A stretch of DNA of 64,000 nucleotides. It comes from Massospora cicadina (taxonomy: Eukaryota; Entomophthoromycota; Entomophthoromycetes; Entomophthorales; Entomophthoraceae). Where the stretch lies: assembly GCA_022478985.1 (NCBI GenBank), contig JAKSZP010014541.1, forward strand, positions 62,001 through 126,000. Reading direction: 5' to 3'. Of the stretch, positions 32,901 to 43,229 are shown in pieces; the first letter of the stretch is position 1, and each line of letters begins with the position of its first letter. Both the position numbers and the translations under genes were made by a program. The notes below the pieces were generated by a model. It was not told where the DNA came from. It worked only from the letters and a program-made list of their open reading frames with translations, and ran no database searches.

Positions 32901-33492
32901 CATGGACCTTAATTGGCTGTTGTGGATGTGGGGACACGTCATGTTTTCGAGCGGTGGGGCATGTCGCAGCAGAGCATCCATTAACCCAAGGGTGGCTTTT
33001 AGAACACGTAGTTCTACATGACCCTGTGGGGCATGGGGTGAGGGCGGCCACCAGTCCGTTGGTGAGGTTAGCCAACAGTTCATGTCGCCAATTAGGAAAG
33101 AATTGGGGGGTAGTGGGAGGGATTTGACTGATGAGAAAAATCCCTGACGCTCATGTGCACCATTTGGGCGTAAATGTTGACAATTGTGTGTGCAACATTG
33201 GCCCATGAGAAGGTGACAACGAGCACTCAGCCATTTAGGAATGTTTCTGAAGATGAAAACTTGAAAAAATTGTTTTTCTGAATTAGCACCCCACAGTGCT
33301 TCAACCAAAAGGATAGGGATGGTAGAAGCATTGTTTTCCATGCTTCCTTGGAACCTCGTGGACAGTAGGACTCCTGGATGGCCAGGATATCCACGGGTAA
33401 ATTGTTTTATAAAAACTCAGTTTCCTAGCCTGGGACAGGGAGGCCTTGAGTCCAGTGATATTCAGCGTCCCTAGGGTGAAGGTTTCCCCCAT
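29972..33492 (-). pseudogene. LINE ORF2 of L1: endonuclease, RT, C-terminal zinc knuckle
   Basis: Encodes the target-primed reverse transcription enzyme. It starts at 33492 with MGETFTLGTLNITGLKAS, the N-terminus of an exonuclease-endonuclease-phosphatase fold; the SDHR motif near 32825 is its usual near-C-terminal active-site element. RT follows (see 30898-32163). The C-terminal part (30517-29972) holds CVVCGQYGTLFHRLEKC, a CX2CX7HX4C finger common in LINE ORF2 proteins. Frameshifts near 33340 and around 30690-30900, plus a stop-rich spacer, break the frame, so the full protein (roughly 1170 residues if continuous) cannot be made. Confidence 0.85.
30898..32163 (-). CDS. Open reverse transcriptase segment of L1 ORF2 (421 codons)
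   Basis: The best-preserved frame in the window. Motifs in order: GPDGIPYEFYKK, NWRPISLTNTDTKILTKII, FIPRRSIWDNVHSV, the first catalytic Asp in ALVFLDQQKAYDRVNW, GLRQGDPLSPLLYNF, and the catalytic MMAFADDCVVGV (F-A-D-D box). HLGVWLEA follows, as in non-LTR RTs. The Met at 32163 is internal; the natural protein begins at 33492. The segment ends by frameshift near 30900, and the text continues in another frame (31111-30695). All catalytic residues seen are intact. Confidence 0.85.
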   Translation of the reverse strand: MNLITPNELWTAIRSAPNQKCPGPDGIPYEFYKKYFKYISPLLLASLNQCLLKTRLLPGGQEAFTVTLFKKGDRLDLANWRPISLTNTDTKILTKIIANRLGTVASATISPEQFGFIPRRSIWDNVHSVANVCQSTASGALVFLDQQKAYDRVNWEYLRVCLQQFRLPPHFINWVMLLTESATMAVRGPGFLTEVVRPQRGLRQGDPLSPLLYNFSLDPLLRNVNAHLTGVHVPGQTPVKMMAFADDCVVGVSNNKDARALEALIQEYSRVSNAALNASKTEIILLGQFQNCWAPASSSQPGPSARPRPRLTNSKHTAPLLLPFVPRPTIGLIRHLGVWLEAGEYALAVMECHILDNVTKRIASLRAHPTTLTGRVVLANSMLLSKVWFGAHAIPFSPSFFKSLYALLQGGFGQAALHQYG

Positions 33493-33637
33493 CGCACCTT
33501 AGGTGTGAGGGGGTAGCACCCAGGCCCACCAGCCTCTTCCAGGTCCCCACAGGCTTTCACAGCAGCGTGGGTATTAGCAGCAACGCTATTGGGGTTTTTG
33601 TTAATTTTTGCAGAAAGAGTCACGTTGGCTTTGGCCT

Positions 33638-34907
33638 TCACTTTTTGTTTTCCTGACGTCGGACGAATTTTTTTTGCGGTGCAGATAAGTTTGGTGCACC
33701 GTCGAGTGGGGCAAAAATTTTTTTGGTTGGGATAGGTCCCAAGTCAGTTTCAACCGGGGCTTGGGTGCAGCGATTGGGTGAGATCGAATATCCCATCAGA
33801 TCCTCAGATTGAGTGGCCCGTTTGGCATGGGCCTCCCAATCTGATTGGGTGATGGATTCCCAAGTTGCTTCCGCCGCGAAGGTCTCCATGTCCTCCTGGC
33901 GTTGTGAGTGTGGGATGGTGGTGTTGGCCTTGGCCGCTTCCTTGGCCGCAGTCCTATGGGCCTGCTTGGCCTTCTTCTGCTCCTGTGGGGAGATGGGCTT
34001 TACCAATAGGTAGCAGCGTTGTGCTCCCCATGGGAAAGCCTCCTTGGTGCTTGCGGTTGGTTCGTAGTGCACCTCTCCGCTGGCCATGGCCGCCGAGGGG
34101 TGCTCTTGGAATGTGACACCCTCTTTGATGGGGCATGTGTGCGCCTTATGGCCGAACGCGTCACAGTGGGTGCAAATGGGGGGCGCGCTGTCCACAGTTA
34201 CCCGGAATGGGTGGGTGGTGTGCCCTGTGATGTCAATAAAGGTAGAGTGTGTGATCTGGGTTAGGTCCTTCGTGATCTCCTTAGTTGGGGTCAGAACTGC
34301 GATGGCTTTGCCGGTGCACAGGTGTGGCATCAGCGTGAAACGTTGCATTTTGAAAGATTGTATTTCGCCATATATGGCGAGACCATCTTTCAGGTGTTGC
34401 TCCAAAATGTCACGTTTTATCATAGTAGGCAGTAAAACGTGAGGAAAATTTGGTTTGATTTTGTCCATCTGGTGCATTTAGTTTCAACAACCCATTGCCC
34501 TTTGGGGAGGTCAACCACTATGCGCAACGCTGCAGCCTTGTCTGCTGCTATTTTGCTTTCAAAACCTAGGTCCAGCCAACCATGTGACATGGAGTGAGGT
34601 GCAACGTACACCGCGGTCAGGAAAATTTTGTGTACTACTTCTTAAAATTTTTCCCATAGGGCCATTTTTTGGATATCCAGATACACACGGACTCCGAATT
34701 CCACCGATGAAAGTGGCTGGGAATGTGGCGTGCTGATGTACTGGTTGCATCGTGCTTGCCACGCGAGTATCTCTGAGGAAATTGTGACCGCCAGTTTTTT
34801 TAGATTTTTTTCTATTCCGCCGGATTCTCTGGGGCGATTCAAACGTTAGAGGCCACAGGCCTTCCACCTGCTCCTCTTGCCTTGCTTGCCCAACTGCTCC
34901 CAGACAT
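33638..34907 (-). pseudogene. LINE ORF1 of L1 with CCHC knuckle
   Basis: Nucleic-acid-binding protein of the LINE particle. A Met at 34907 begins MSGSS-type text, as in L2 at 50215. The frame shifts twice (pieces 34842-34642, 34611-34420, 34477-33638). The long last piece (279 codons) has an RRM-like region near its start and the zinc knuckle CTHCDAFGHKAHTC (about 34174 to 34133). A Lys/Ala-rich stretch and a basic end (FVRRQENKK) follow. L2 carries the same protein. ORF2 starts about 145 bp after its stop. Confidence 0.75.
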
Positions 34908-35002
34908 GGGCGCAGACTAATCCCCTCTATGAGATTATCAAACTAGATTTAGTCTTGAAGTGAATGGGTTGCAAAAGTGTTTGCAACGAGAAAGAAAAGT
35001 TC

Positions 35003-35019
35003 ATGAAGGGCAAATATAT
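35003..35019. repeat. Target-site duplication of L1, right copy
   Basis: atgaagggcaaatatat, identical to 29717-29733. Confidence 0.9.
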
Positions 35020-35442
35020 AGGAGCCATTTCTTATCAACTTTTTTTACAATATTCCTTCTTTAATCTGAGTTTCCTGGGCCATTTTCTGTAGCTCGTTTT
35101 GATCTCAATAGTTTTTAATTCCTTTTGTTCTGGCCAGCCAATTAAGTTATATAATTGGTCTTCTTTGGGTGTTGTCAGATATCCATATATGGGACACGAT
35201 GGAAAGAATATTGAACTAGCTCCCACAACCAAATCAACGCCTAAACCCAAGAATAGGATAAAAAAGTTACCCTAATAGATTACAAAGTGAACATCAATAG
35301 TTGGTACAACCCATAATGACCCTGGTAAAATTCCATCAGATCAATTTGAGCCTAATATACGCCAAGATGAAGTCCTTATTAGTCAAAATGAAGAATCATC
35401 AGTAGTTCAGGAGACAACTACTTATGGTGGCACTTGAGGCAG
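35020..35442 (-). pseudogene. A4 pol remnant upstream of the L1 insertion
   Basis: Minus-strand family A pol between RNase H and integrase. The end (aagaaatggctcc...) is nearly the same as A1 near 24674, where the text continues through the joint. The open piece 35250-35035 has no recognised domain. F1 is inserted at 35442/35443. Confidence 0.55.
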
Positions 35443-36559
35443 TGTCAAAATTTATTGGTTTCACTAATCATTCACGGCTGATAACCCCTAAATTGATTAA
35501 CTGCACAGGTTCAGTATTGTGAAATTTTTCGCGTTGTCTGATAGTAATATATAGTAAATTGATATTAGTATGAAGACTATTATTGTAGTTGAATAAAGTA
35601 CTAGTATTGGGCTCTACGCTTGACCAGTATTATACTCAAAATACTTAAAATGTCCTCAATAGGATTCGTTCCCTTATACCGCCTAACTTGATCCACGCTC
35701 AAATCCTCGTTTACAGCATCTCTCTGGTGACACACAGGCAGCAGCAATCCCTGATTTCGCTCAGTTTCTCTTCTCTGAATTACGCTCAGATCCCTACTCT
35801 TCATCCTAAAGAGTCTCCAACTAAAGCACACAGCAATAATTTCCTTGAAGAAGAATAGAACTATAACTGGATTTTGGTAATTACTTGTAAATTTTTCAGT
35901 AAAGTGTGCTTTTATTAAGTGAATTCTTGGGGGAATTTATAGTGGGAATTCGGTGCCAAACCTCAGTTTACACCCCATCAATAAAACGGCAGTCATTGCC
36001 TTTTAAATAACCCATGTTGTCTCATCAGTGATGTCTTCCCCATCCTGGCTAGGATTCTGTCATTGGATATCCTTGAGAACTATAAATGGAAAGAGTCAAA
36101 AAACGTGTCCCTAACGTTTTCCTCTTTATCCCAGCGAACCAACCATATTTGGCAAGCGATCTGCTTAGGTAATGGGACTTGTAGCCCATTAGGGCAGGTC
36201 AAAAACCAACTGATCAATACACAGTTGCATGTGGCTTCACTCGCCTTGCAACTTAATCCTTAAATTTCCAATCAGTTGGTGATGAAACCTGGCCAATCTC
36301 AATTGGTACACCTGATAGCTAATCATTAATCAACTATCAGATGCCCTTATTTTGTCAGCAACTCTGCCTGACAGGAAATTAAGCATTCACTCAGATTGAT
36401 CCCTGACAGATACGATCAGGCAAATTACCTAAAATCCCCCAAACATTGATACCCCAAATCAGGGTCAACTGATATCCAATTTACTTCGCCTTAGGGAATT
36501 ATCCCCTAGAGACCCCTAGTAATCTAGTTGGCTGGGAATATGGGCAAAAAATTTCAGCA
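35443..36559 (-). repeat. 3' LTR of F1
   Basis: 1117 bp. The minus strand starts tgctgaaattttttgccc and ends aaattttgaca, matching the F2 LTRs (tgttgaaattttttgcc ... ttttgaca). It shares the blocks gtttgggggattttgggata-like, the gcatctgatag..gatta..tatcaggtgta palindromic stretch and the gatttgagcggggat-like stretch. Open frames inside it are not conserved between copies, so I treat it as noncoding. Confidence 0.8.
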
Positions 36560-36574
36560 CATCCCCCTCTTGCC
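36560..36574 (-). promoter_or_regulatory. Polypurine tract of F1
   Basis: The minus strand reads ggcaagagggggatg next to the LTR start. F2 has the same tract at 59568-59582. Confidence 0.7.
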
Positions 36575-36599
36575 TAGATTTCCATCGAGGAAAGGATCA

Positions 36600-38292
36600 G
36601 GACAGTAGAATACTGCTTTGGGCACTTAGTCAAATAAATTTTTATGTTCAAGCGGAGTATGGTTGATTGGTACTCAACACTGCTCAGGATGACCTTTGGC
36701 ATGTGGCTCTCTTCCTCTTCCTCGACTCTACTTCCTACTCAGAGCGCAGTTTCCACAGCCTTCTGTCATGCCAGGCTGATCAAAGTACTCATGATGATAT
36801 TAATCCTGGGATCCAGTTTTCCCCAATCATGGCATATGACATGCTGTCATATTCAGGATTCTTGGTCCAGCATCCTTGATTTCCTGATTTTCTCCTCATC
36901 CTCGACAGGAGATTCTTGCTGTCAATGTTCATTTCATGGCGCAATTAAGAGTACTCATATATTCGCCCTTGTTATTTTCTCATAGTAACTTTTTTGCTCA
37001 TATCGTTCGTAATATTTCTCTGGAGTGCTTATCCTATTAATTTTGATATTAATTACTCTGAACTTATGGCTTAATTGATTTGAGATTGCATAATGTCGAC
37101 TATCATATAAGTCTGACATCCCCTCTCATCCAGCTCATATATCAAATTCAGAGTCTTGGTAACAACAACTGCTTAATAGCATGTCTGATAAAGACCTTCA
37201 GCTCTTCCAGCTGATGAGTCAATCTGCGCATTGGAACCTCTTCTATGGTCCCTCCAGGACTCATACTCCCAGTCAATTACCCATGGCCAGTCCTTCCATG
37301 GATTTACTGGAAATGGTAACCAACCCTGACAAAACCAGATTAGCGATTGTCTCAAACAACTCACAACTAATCCTTCCTCTGTCATTGATTCCTGGGTTAG
37401 ATTTTGAAACTCTCCTGGATTCAGCCATTCACAGATCCTCCTACCATCATCATCAAACCTCCTAAATCAGTGCCATCCACTCTCAATTGATTATTCCATA
37501 ATGGATCAGACTTGCTTCTAGAGTTCTTTTTTGACTCAGCCAGCTTTACAAGTCAGCTTTTTTGACCACCAAACTAGCCATAAGAAACAGCAAACATTTT
37601 GAACTCCCCTATGCAGAACTGAGGGCCCAAGTAAATGAGGCTTTGTCCTTATCTCTGGACACCTCCAAACTCAAAAACATCCTATATCAAGACATTGCAG
37701 TCTATGCTCTTCGCTTTGCTGGCCAAGTTCTTTGAAGTTGGGCCACAAATCTTCCAACCTCTCCTGGTTTTCATTGCTCATTCTGCTTCCACTTCCAAGA
37801 ATCTCTTAGTCATTGTCTGCAGGATGCCATTCGCTCCCTGCATGGCTATCTTGTTTCTGGCATGTCCCATCAGTATCTTCCACTGATGGCTTTTATAGGG
37901 GATGATTCAGCAACCCCCACTTAGTATCCCTTGCTTGATGCAAGCCCATATGTCCAATGTTATTGATGAAGCGCATTGGCAAGCGCTCAAGACCAATTTT
38001 CTGGCTCCAGTGCCATATCAGGATTACATGGGATTATTTGCTGACTACCTTTTCTTGTTCTGTTGCTTCCCTCCCCAATCCAGGGTATCACATTTGGCAT
38101 GATCTGACATTTCCATTTCTCTTCCCTTAGTTGCTTTCTTGCAGGGATCAGAATCTGCTCAACGAACTTGGTTTCATGTAGGTCTAGCCCTCGCTAGCAT
38201 CTGATCTCACATAGATTTTGATGGGTTGTTTACTCCTACTGCTATCCATCCTCCCTCCCCCAAGAGGAAACATAGGCGGAATCATCCCCATG
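36600..38292 (+). pseudogene. Antisense accessory ORF (aORF) of F1
   Basis: Lies between pol and the 3' LTR, transcribed against pol. Open pieces in several frames (36644-36985, 37181-37465, 37635-37886, 37902-38102 and on to 38292) align with the opposite-strand region of F2 (59560-57850). The C-terminal part is best: ALKTN..APVPY.DY.GLFADYLFLFCCFPP, then QRTWF.VGLALAS, ending FTPTAIHPPSPKRKHRRNHP before a stop near 38290. In that closing stretch the two copies differ mostly at synonymous positions, which argues for a real protein in the ancestor. The basic end could bind nucleic acid or act as a nuclear signal (inference). No known domain recognised. Now broken by frameshifts. Confidence 0.55.
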
Positions 38293-38418
38293 TCAAGTAT
38301 AATTGATAAAAAATAAAAATTATAAAAATATACCTTTTTCTATGCTTTTTTAATATTTAATCCATATTTTTATCAATCTTATATTTCTTTCTTTTTCTAT
38401 AGACTTAACCTTTTCTTG

Positions 38419-38612
38419 GTTCAGCGGTCCATCTTTTTATTTTATTTCCAAAAACTGTTTCCTAGGTATACTTAATGCTACCAATTTTTAAAGGTAAAGA
38501 GGTCTCACTTTTTAAGACCTAACCAACTAGTTTGGTTCAGCGGTCCTTTTTTGGACTTAACCATATCATTAGGACATAACCAACCTAATGGTTCAGCGGT
38601 CCTTTGGGAACT
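38419..38612 (-). repeat. Pol-flanking direct repeat of F1, downstream copy
   Basis: On the minus strand three ggaccgctgaacc-type motifs are spread over about 190 bp, with an aggacataaccaac-like block and a cctaggtatac...-type block between (plus strand). The same arrangement stands on the other side of pol at 63553-63751 and twice in F2 (48615-48800 and 57523-57715). AT-rich sequence (about 38310-38400) separates it from the aORF. Confidence 0.65.
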
Positions 38613-38806
38613 CATTTTTTATCATTTTTTTCATCAATACATTGCTTTAAATACTTAGCATGGACTTAATTTACTATCTTACCATCCGAGAGTTTCTTGA
38701 TGGAGTAAGCGTCCTTTGCCATCTTGGTGATAATCTCAAACAGACCTGACCACAATGCATCCAATTTGTTTCTTCTCCAAAATTCATGCATATTGCAAAA
38801 GGCAAC
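38613..38806 (-). pseudogene. Extreme 3' end of the F1 integrase
   Basis: The minus strand reads RRNKLDALWSGLFEIITKMAKDAYSIK-like text ending in a stop near 38630, the SH3-like C-terminus. F2 has the same at about 57360-57497. D1 is inserted just upstream (TSD gcaac at 38802-38806 and 46143-46147). Confidence 0.7.
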
Positions 38807-39285
38807 TGTTAATTCTCAGCATCTGGGCTTGATTCTGCAGAGTTGGTTTTTCACAGGGTATTAGCCACTGATCAACCAAATTTGGACAATATGAGGATCG
38901 CCGACTTCTTAATATAACTTGAAAAATAAAATGGAGCTATCGCCCCTTATTTCTACCTTTATTTAATATAAATTACAGACTTCTCTGCGCTCCCTTTTCC
39001 CTCATAAAATGACTACCCTCTTTAATCTTCCATGAGACTCTTTATACCTCAGTTCCCCCAGCCAGATGCATCCTTGGCTTGGTACTCTTCTATTATTCTT
39101 CCCTTTTTGAATTGCTCTCATTATTATTGAATCTCAGCATAGATCCTCTCAATTTGCCTAATGTCATCATTTTGCTCAATTATAATTCATGTATCCCTTT
39201 TTCATAAATCTTGAGACTTATCTCGATCCCCCTCCAATCTGCCAATATATGTAGCAAATCATCCAGTCATATCAACTTCCTGACA
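38807..39285 (-). repeat. 3' LTR of D1
   Basis: 479 bp. The minus strand starts tgtcaggaagttgatatgac and ends gctgagaattaaca. It has a TATA-like aggtataaagagtc stretch and an aataaa (attaaataaagg) near 38960. It matches the 5' copy at 45668-46142. Confidence 0.9.
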
Positions 39286-39300
39286 TTATCCCCCCCCTTT
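39286..39300 (-). promoter_or_regulatory. Polypurine tract of D1
   Basis: The minus strand reads aaaggggggggataa directly before the 3' LTR. Confidence 0.8.
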
Positions 39301-40330
39301 GACTGGATGATAGGCTCTTACTGTTTATATTCTCGGAGGAACTTTGTGTGGACTCAGTTGATAATCTGACCCCCAGCGGGTTCTTTGATAGTGTAGAAAT
39401 CCATGCCAGTCTTCTCAATAATCTCAAATGGGCTGACCCAAATGTTGGAGAGCTTGTTTTTTCGTCCAAATCCATGCTGGTCGTGGAATAAAACATAGTT
39501 CCCCACAGCGAACAACGGAAGTCCACTCTGGCGCTTCTGATTGGCCACCTGATCGCGAATCTTTTTGGCCAAACTGGTGGAGTAGGCTTCCATTTGCTTC
39601 TTGGTCAGTGTATCCGTGAGTGTCTTCAGATATCGCTGAGTATTCACAATACCAGTGTTCTCTACACATGAATATAGCAAGGCAGACTGAGCTGGATGTC
39701 AACCATACAGCAGTTGAAATGGACTCTTACCAGTGGCTGAATGATAACTGATATTATAAGAGAACACAGCAGTAGGTATAAGGGCACTCCATTCTGAGGG
39801 CTGATCCATTATCAATTTGCGGGGTATGTTCACTAGGGTTCTGTTGACTCGCTCCACCATCCCATTTGATTCCAGATGATAGGGGGTTGTCAAAACTCCG
39901 CTAATGGCCATCAACTCATTTAACTTTGGCAGGATATGTGAAGTGAAGTTGGTTCCATTGTCCATCATATGAACTATGGGCAGCCGTGCCACTGTATAAC
40001 ATCACTCCATAATAAACTTGGCAGTGGTGACCGCGCCCAAGTCGCTAATAGCCCTGGCCTCCACCCATCAGGCCAAATGATCAATGGCAACGATTATATA
40101 CTTGGATCAATTGGCACTATTCAGCAGAGGTCCCACTACATCAATGGAAACGGTGTTCCATGTGAACTGGGGTTTAAATAGTTGGTAGGTGGTTTTCTTG
40201 TGGAAAGGCTTTTCCACTTGACACTGATGGCAACAGCTAGCCATTTTCAATATGTCATAATGCATGCTTTCCCAGAAGTAGAGGGTCACAAAAACTCTAG
40301 CGTTTTCCACAATCCTTTATGTCCTACAGC
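39301..40330 (-). pseudogene. Integrase of D1
   Basis: The zinc-binding start has HRAVGH and, in the next piece, CCHQCQ (the H2C2 finger). The DDE core is complete: VSIDVVGPLLN (about 40145), MMDNGTNFTSH (about 39963) and NGMVERVNRTL (about 39865). After the core comes FSYNISYHSATGKSPFQLLYG, the usual block. The C-terminal part (39680-39354) ends with the SH3-like VSPFEIIEKTGMDFYTIKEP. Two frameshifts and a stop near 39700 separate the pieces. No chromodomain. Confidence 0.8.
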
Positions 40331-41010
40331 CCGATGAGCATCCATAATTATCAAGGGTCTAGCTGAAGGCTTAGGAAAATTCAGCGTCAAGTCTCCAATC
40401 CACTTATATAGTTCTTCCCCTTGTATGAAGGTATCCTCCCCAAGTCCATCTAACACCTTGATCACCTGCAGCGGCTCATCCTGGTACTTGTTTGACACCA
40501 TCTTTTCATATATTATATCAGCTAGATATGCTGTGATAGCAACCGTGGGCAACTGAGAAAGACAATCCGCGTTTTGATGTTTTACTCCCAGCTGATGTAA
40601 AATCCTGAAATCATATGCTTGCAGCTTCAGAGCCCAACGTGTGAGCTGTCCTTCCAATTCATGATGATTTGTAGCCAGCACAAGGAAGTGTGATCCATCA
40701 CTACTTGGAACCTTACCCCATGCAAATATACCCAGCACTGTTGTAAGCGTAGATCACCGCTAGACATTCCCGCTTGGTTATGGTATAGTTTTGTTTGTGA
40801 CAATTCAAGCTTTGACTATAGAATGTGACAGGATGTTCCACGCCATCATCATCCCTCTGGGATAATACTTCCCTAATAGCAGCGAGGAGTGCATTCAATT
40901 GTACTATGAACTGTTTGTCAAAGTTGGGATATTAAAAAATGGGTGCGCTTGCTAACGCGGTTCACAATACATCAAAAGCATTCTGGCATCATTCTGTCCA
41001 ATTGAAGGAA
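40331..41010 (-). pseudogene. RNase H and linker of D1
   Basis: Text such as VEHPVTFYSQSLNCHKQNYT and ITKRECLAVIYAY (about 40850 to 40740) gives the RNase H Glu motif region. A second frame (40738-40286) carries LTRWALKLQAYDFRILHQLG and NADCLSQLP, the usual end of the domain. The first Asp motif (near 40930) reads QLNALLAAI, so the catalytic Asp of DAS is replaced by Asn. It is probably inactive. Confidence 0.65.
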
Positions 41011-41019
41011 GCGTTTTTC

Positions 41020-41890
41020 TTTAACAACTCGAAAAGTGGGGCCCTGATGCAGCTGAAATTAGGAATGAACCGTTGGTAATACCCAACCATCCCCAGAAGC
41101 ACCTGAATGTCCCGCTTATTCCCTGGGCGAGTCATCTATTGCTTCCACTTTAGCTGGCTGCTGTTTAAGCCCATTTGAATCCATGACAAACCTGAGGTAT
41201 TTTAATTGTTATTTAAAGAAATGGCACTTTTGAGACATAAATTTGATTTAGCGGCAGCAAGGCGCTGAAACACTTGCTCCAAGTGGCCAGGTGCTCTTTA
41301 AACGTCCACAAAAACACATTGATGTCATCAAGGTAAATTAGGACGCAGGACAGCTTTAAATCACCTAAAATCGTATCCATGGAATGCTGGAACATAGCTG
41401 GGGCGTTACACAACCCTTTCGGCATGTGAGTCAGCTGTAACAACCCTCTCAAGGTAATGATCGCACATTTCTCCCATTCCACTAATGGCAATTCGATCTG
41501 CCAGTACCCTGAGATCAGATCCATGGCGGAATAATAGTTCGCCCTCCCAATTGGTCTAATGCATCGTCAATCCGCAGAAGAGGTTAGGAATCCTTCTTAG
41601 TTACATTATTGAGTTTAAAATAGTTAATAACCACATTATTTGAGTCATCATTTTTCTTTAAGATGAGCACATGTGATGCCCACGGACTGTTTGACATCTC
41701 TAGCATTTCTTGCTCAATAAGATTATCCACCTCATCGGAGACAACCTCTTCCGCCACTTTGAACATCTGATAGGTCGCGATCAAATGGGAGGGTGATCCC
41801 CCATATCTATCCAATGTACCACCCCTTGAGTGCACCCCAAGTCATGATCATTATTTGTGTAATATCCCGATACTTTTCAAATAATGCCAT
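41020..41890 (-). pseudogene. Reverse transcriptase of D1
   Basis: Motifs in order: NSPWASHVLILKKNDDSNNVV (about 41700, part of the piece 41835-41584), then MDLISGYWQIELPL at 41524. THMPKGLCNAPAMFQHSMDTIL follows, then the catalytic CVLIYLDDINVF (about 41345-41320) with both Asp. The thumb (VGYYQRFIPNFS, about 41080) follows after a frameshift. The HDLGCTQ block upstream (about 41840) is also seen in F1. Stops near 41590-41530 interrupt it. Catalytic residues are intact. Confidence 0.8.
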
Positions 41891-41999
41891 AGCCTTATCT
41901 TGCTAATCCGCCAATAATCCTGTGAGCGCTTCCAGAAGAACCACAGTCAGTACGCCAAACAAGGAGCGAGATGGTAGTCTGAGATCCTCCCATGAGCCA

Positions 42000-42800
42000 A
42001 AATCATGAATATGACGAACTTCCTCTATAGGGACTAAGTGTAGGTAAGCCACACTTGGTGCCACCAGATCGTTATTGCCTTCTTCTGTAGGTTTGCTAGC
42101 AGCACTTTCACCTCCCCATTCCCAGGTAGCAGCAATCCTGGATCCACATGTGGTTTAAGCCATGAGTGCTGGTAAGCGCCATAATTTCTCCATAAAGCCC
42201 CTTAGGGACATCGATTTCAAGCCCAGTCCCTACTATGCTCTGGTGTCCAGATGGCAGGCTTAAAGAGCGAGTTGCCCAAAGTGGGATCCCTTTGTACTCA
42301 TATATCTGGTTGGTGAGGATCCTGATCTGCCAACTCAGTTGCCAATAAGGAACAGGAATCACTCCGTCACTGTATGCTAGATTAATCTGACTGGAGTGGA
42401 CTGGATCCGTTGGGATACCACCAGAGGAAAAATATGGGAATCTGTTGGATGAACATAGTAAGAGTTTCTTCCGCCATATTTATCACAACGCCAAATTTTC
42501 TTATAAAAGCCACACTGATTAACATATTATAGTGGTTATTTGGCAAAACCACCGCCGGAGCAGACACCTGGACTGACCTGAATCGTAAAGACAACGCGCT
42601 ATATGCTCCTTCTGACACAGTGCTGTTCATTCCCATGGTCCCATACACTACTCGATTGTCCACATCTGGTTTCAACATAATTTTAGCCACCAACTGGGTG
42701 GAGACTATGTTCACAGGTGATCCCATGTCTATGATAGCGCGGATTTTTGTGTTTTGAACGAATATGTCACAATAAGTACATTCCAAGTATGAAGAACCAT
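42000..42800 (-). pseudogene. Protease and linker of D1
   Basis: The open piece 42786-42382 carries IRAIIDMGSPVNIVSTQLV (about 42750 to 42690), in the place of the retropepsin D-T/S-G triad, but with Met for Ser/Thr. It continues with the VLPNNHYNMLISVAFIRKFG block typical of this fold. The next piece (42362-42108) reads YKGIPLWATRSLSLPSG and TGLEIDVPKGLYGEIMAL, a post-protease domain that F2 keeps at about 56190-56270. A frameshift or stop parts the two. Confidence 0.65.
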
Positions 42801-43229
42801 CAGTGCTTATTACTTATACGTTCAAGGGCTTTGTTTTACTCAAAAAGGAAGAAATGCCCTTGCTGACCTGAGGATCCTCACTAGTGATTTTCTCCACTGA
42901 AATGGCTACATTAACCCTACTAAAGTGTCGACGTTTGGCGAAGGATCTGCGTTGCTGGTGCCAGTCTGTTCCAGGATCTACCACGCATATGGCTTCTGCA
43001 CATCTTGGCGGAACTTGGCCCAATGGGGTGAACTTTTACTCTCAGAAGCAGAAGCAGGGGTATCTGAAAGAACTGTTGGTATATCAAATCATCCAATTGA
43101 TGTCTGAATCCTACCTGAAAAGATGTTTGGGAATCATTAGGGACAAGTGAATTGGACTTAGCGGAGGTAGAGCATCCCATCTCTACTCCGCTCAAGCTTT
43201 TCGCTGCTCAACTATCTTAGTTGGTATTT

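Larger units (their letters stand above)
29734..35002 (-). mobile_element. Full-length LINE, copy L1
   Basis: 5269 bp on the minus strand, bounded by perfect 17-bp TSDs, so both ends are original. It starts (35002) gaacttttctttctcgttg and ends gcaataaatttgaaaa with a very short A-tail. It has two genes: ORF1 with a CCHC knuckle, and ORF2 with an apurinic-type endonuclease, RT and C-terminal CCHC. L2 at 50119-55377 is the same family in opposite orientation and nearly the same length. The RT frame is open for 421 codons, so decay is slight compared with the LTR elements. Confidence 0.9.

Noticed and set aside
35601..35831. 76-codon minus-strand ORF in the F1 LTR
   Set aside because: Corresponds to the LTR block above; the frame is not conserved between LTR copies.
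38419..38612. CRISPR-like array of ggttcagcggtcc repeats
   Set aside because: Only three imperfect short motifs with unequal spacing, in a eukaryotic retroelement; the spacers are shared between copies.
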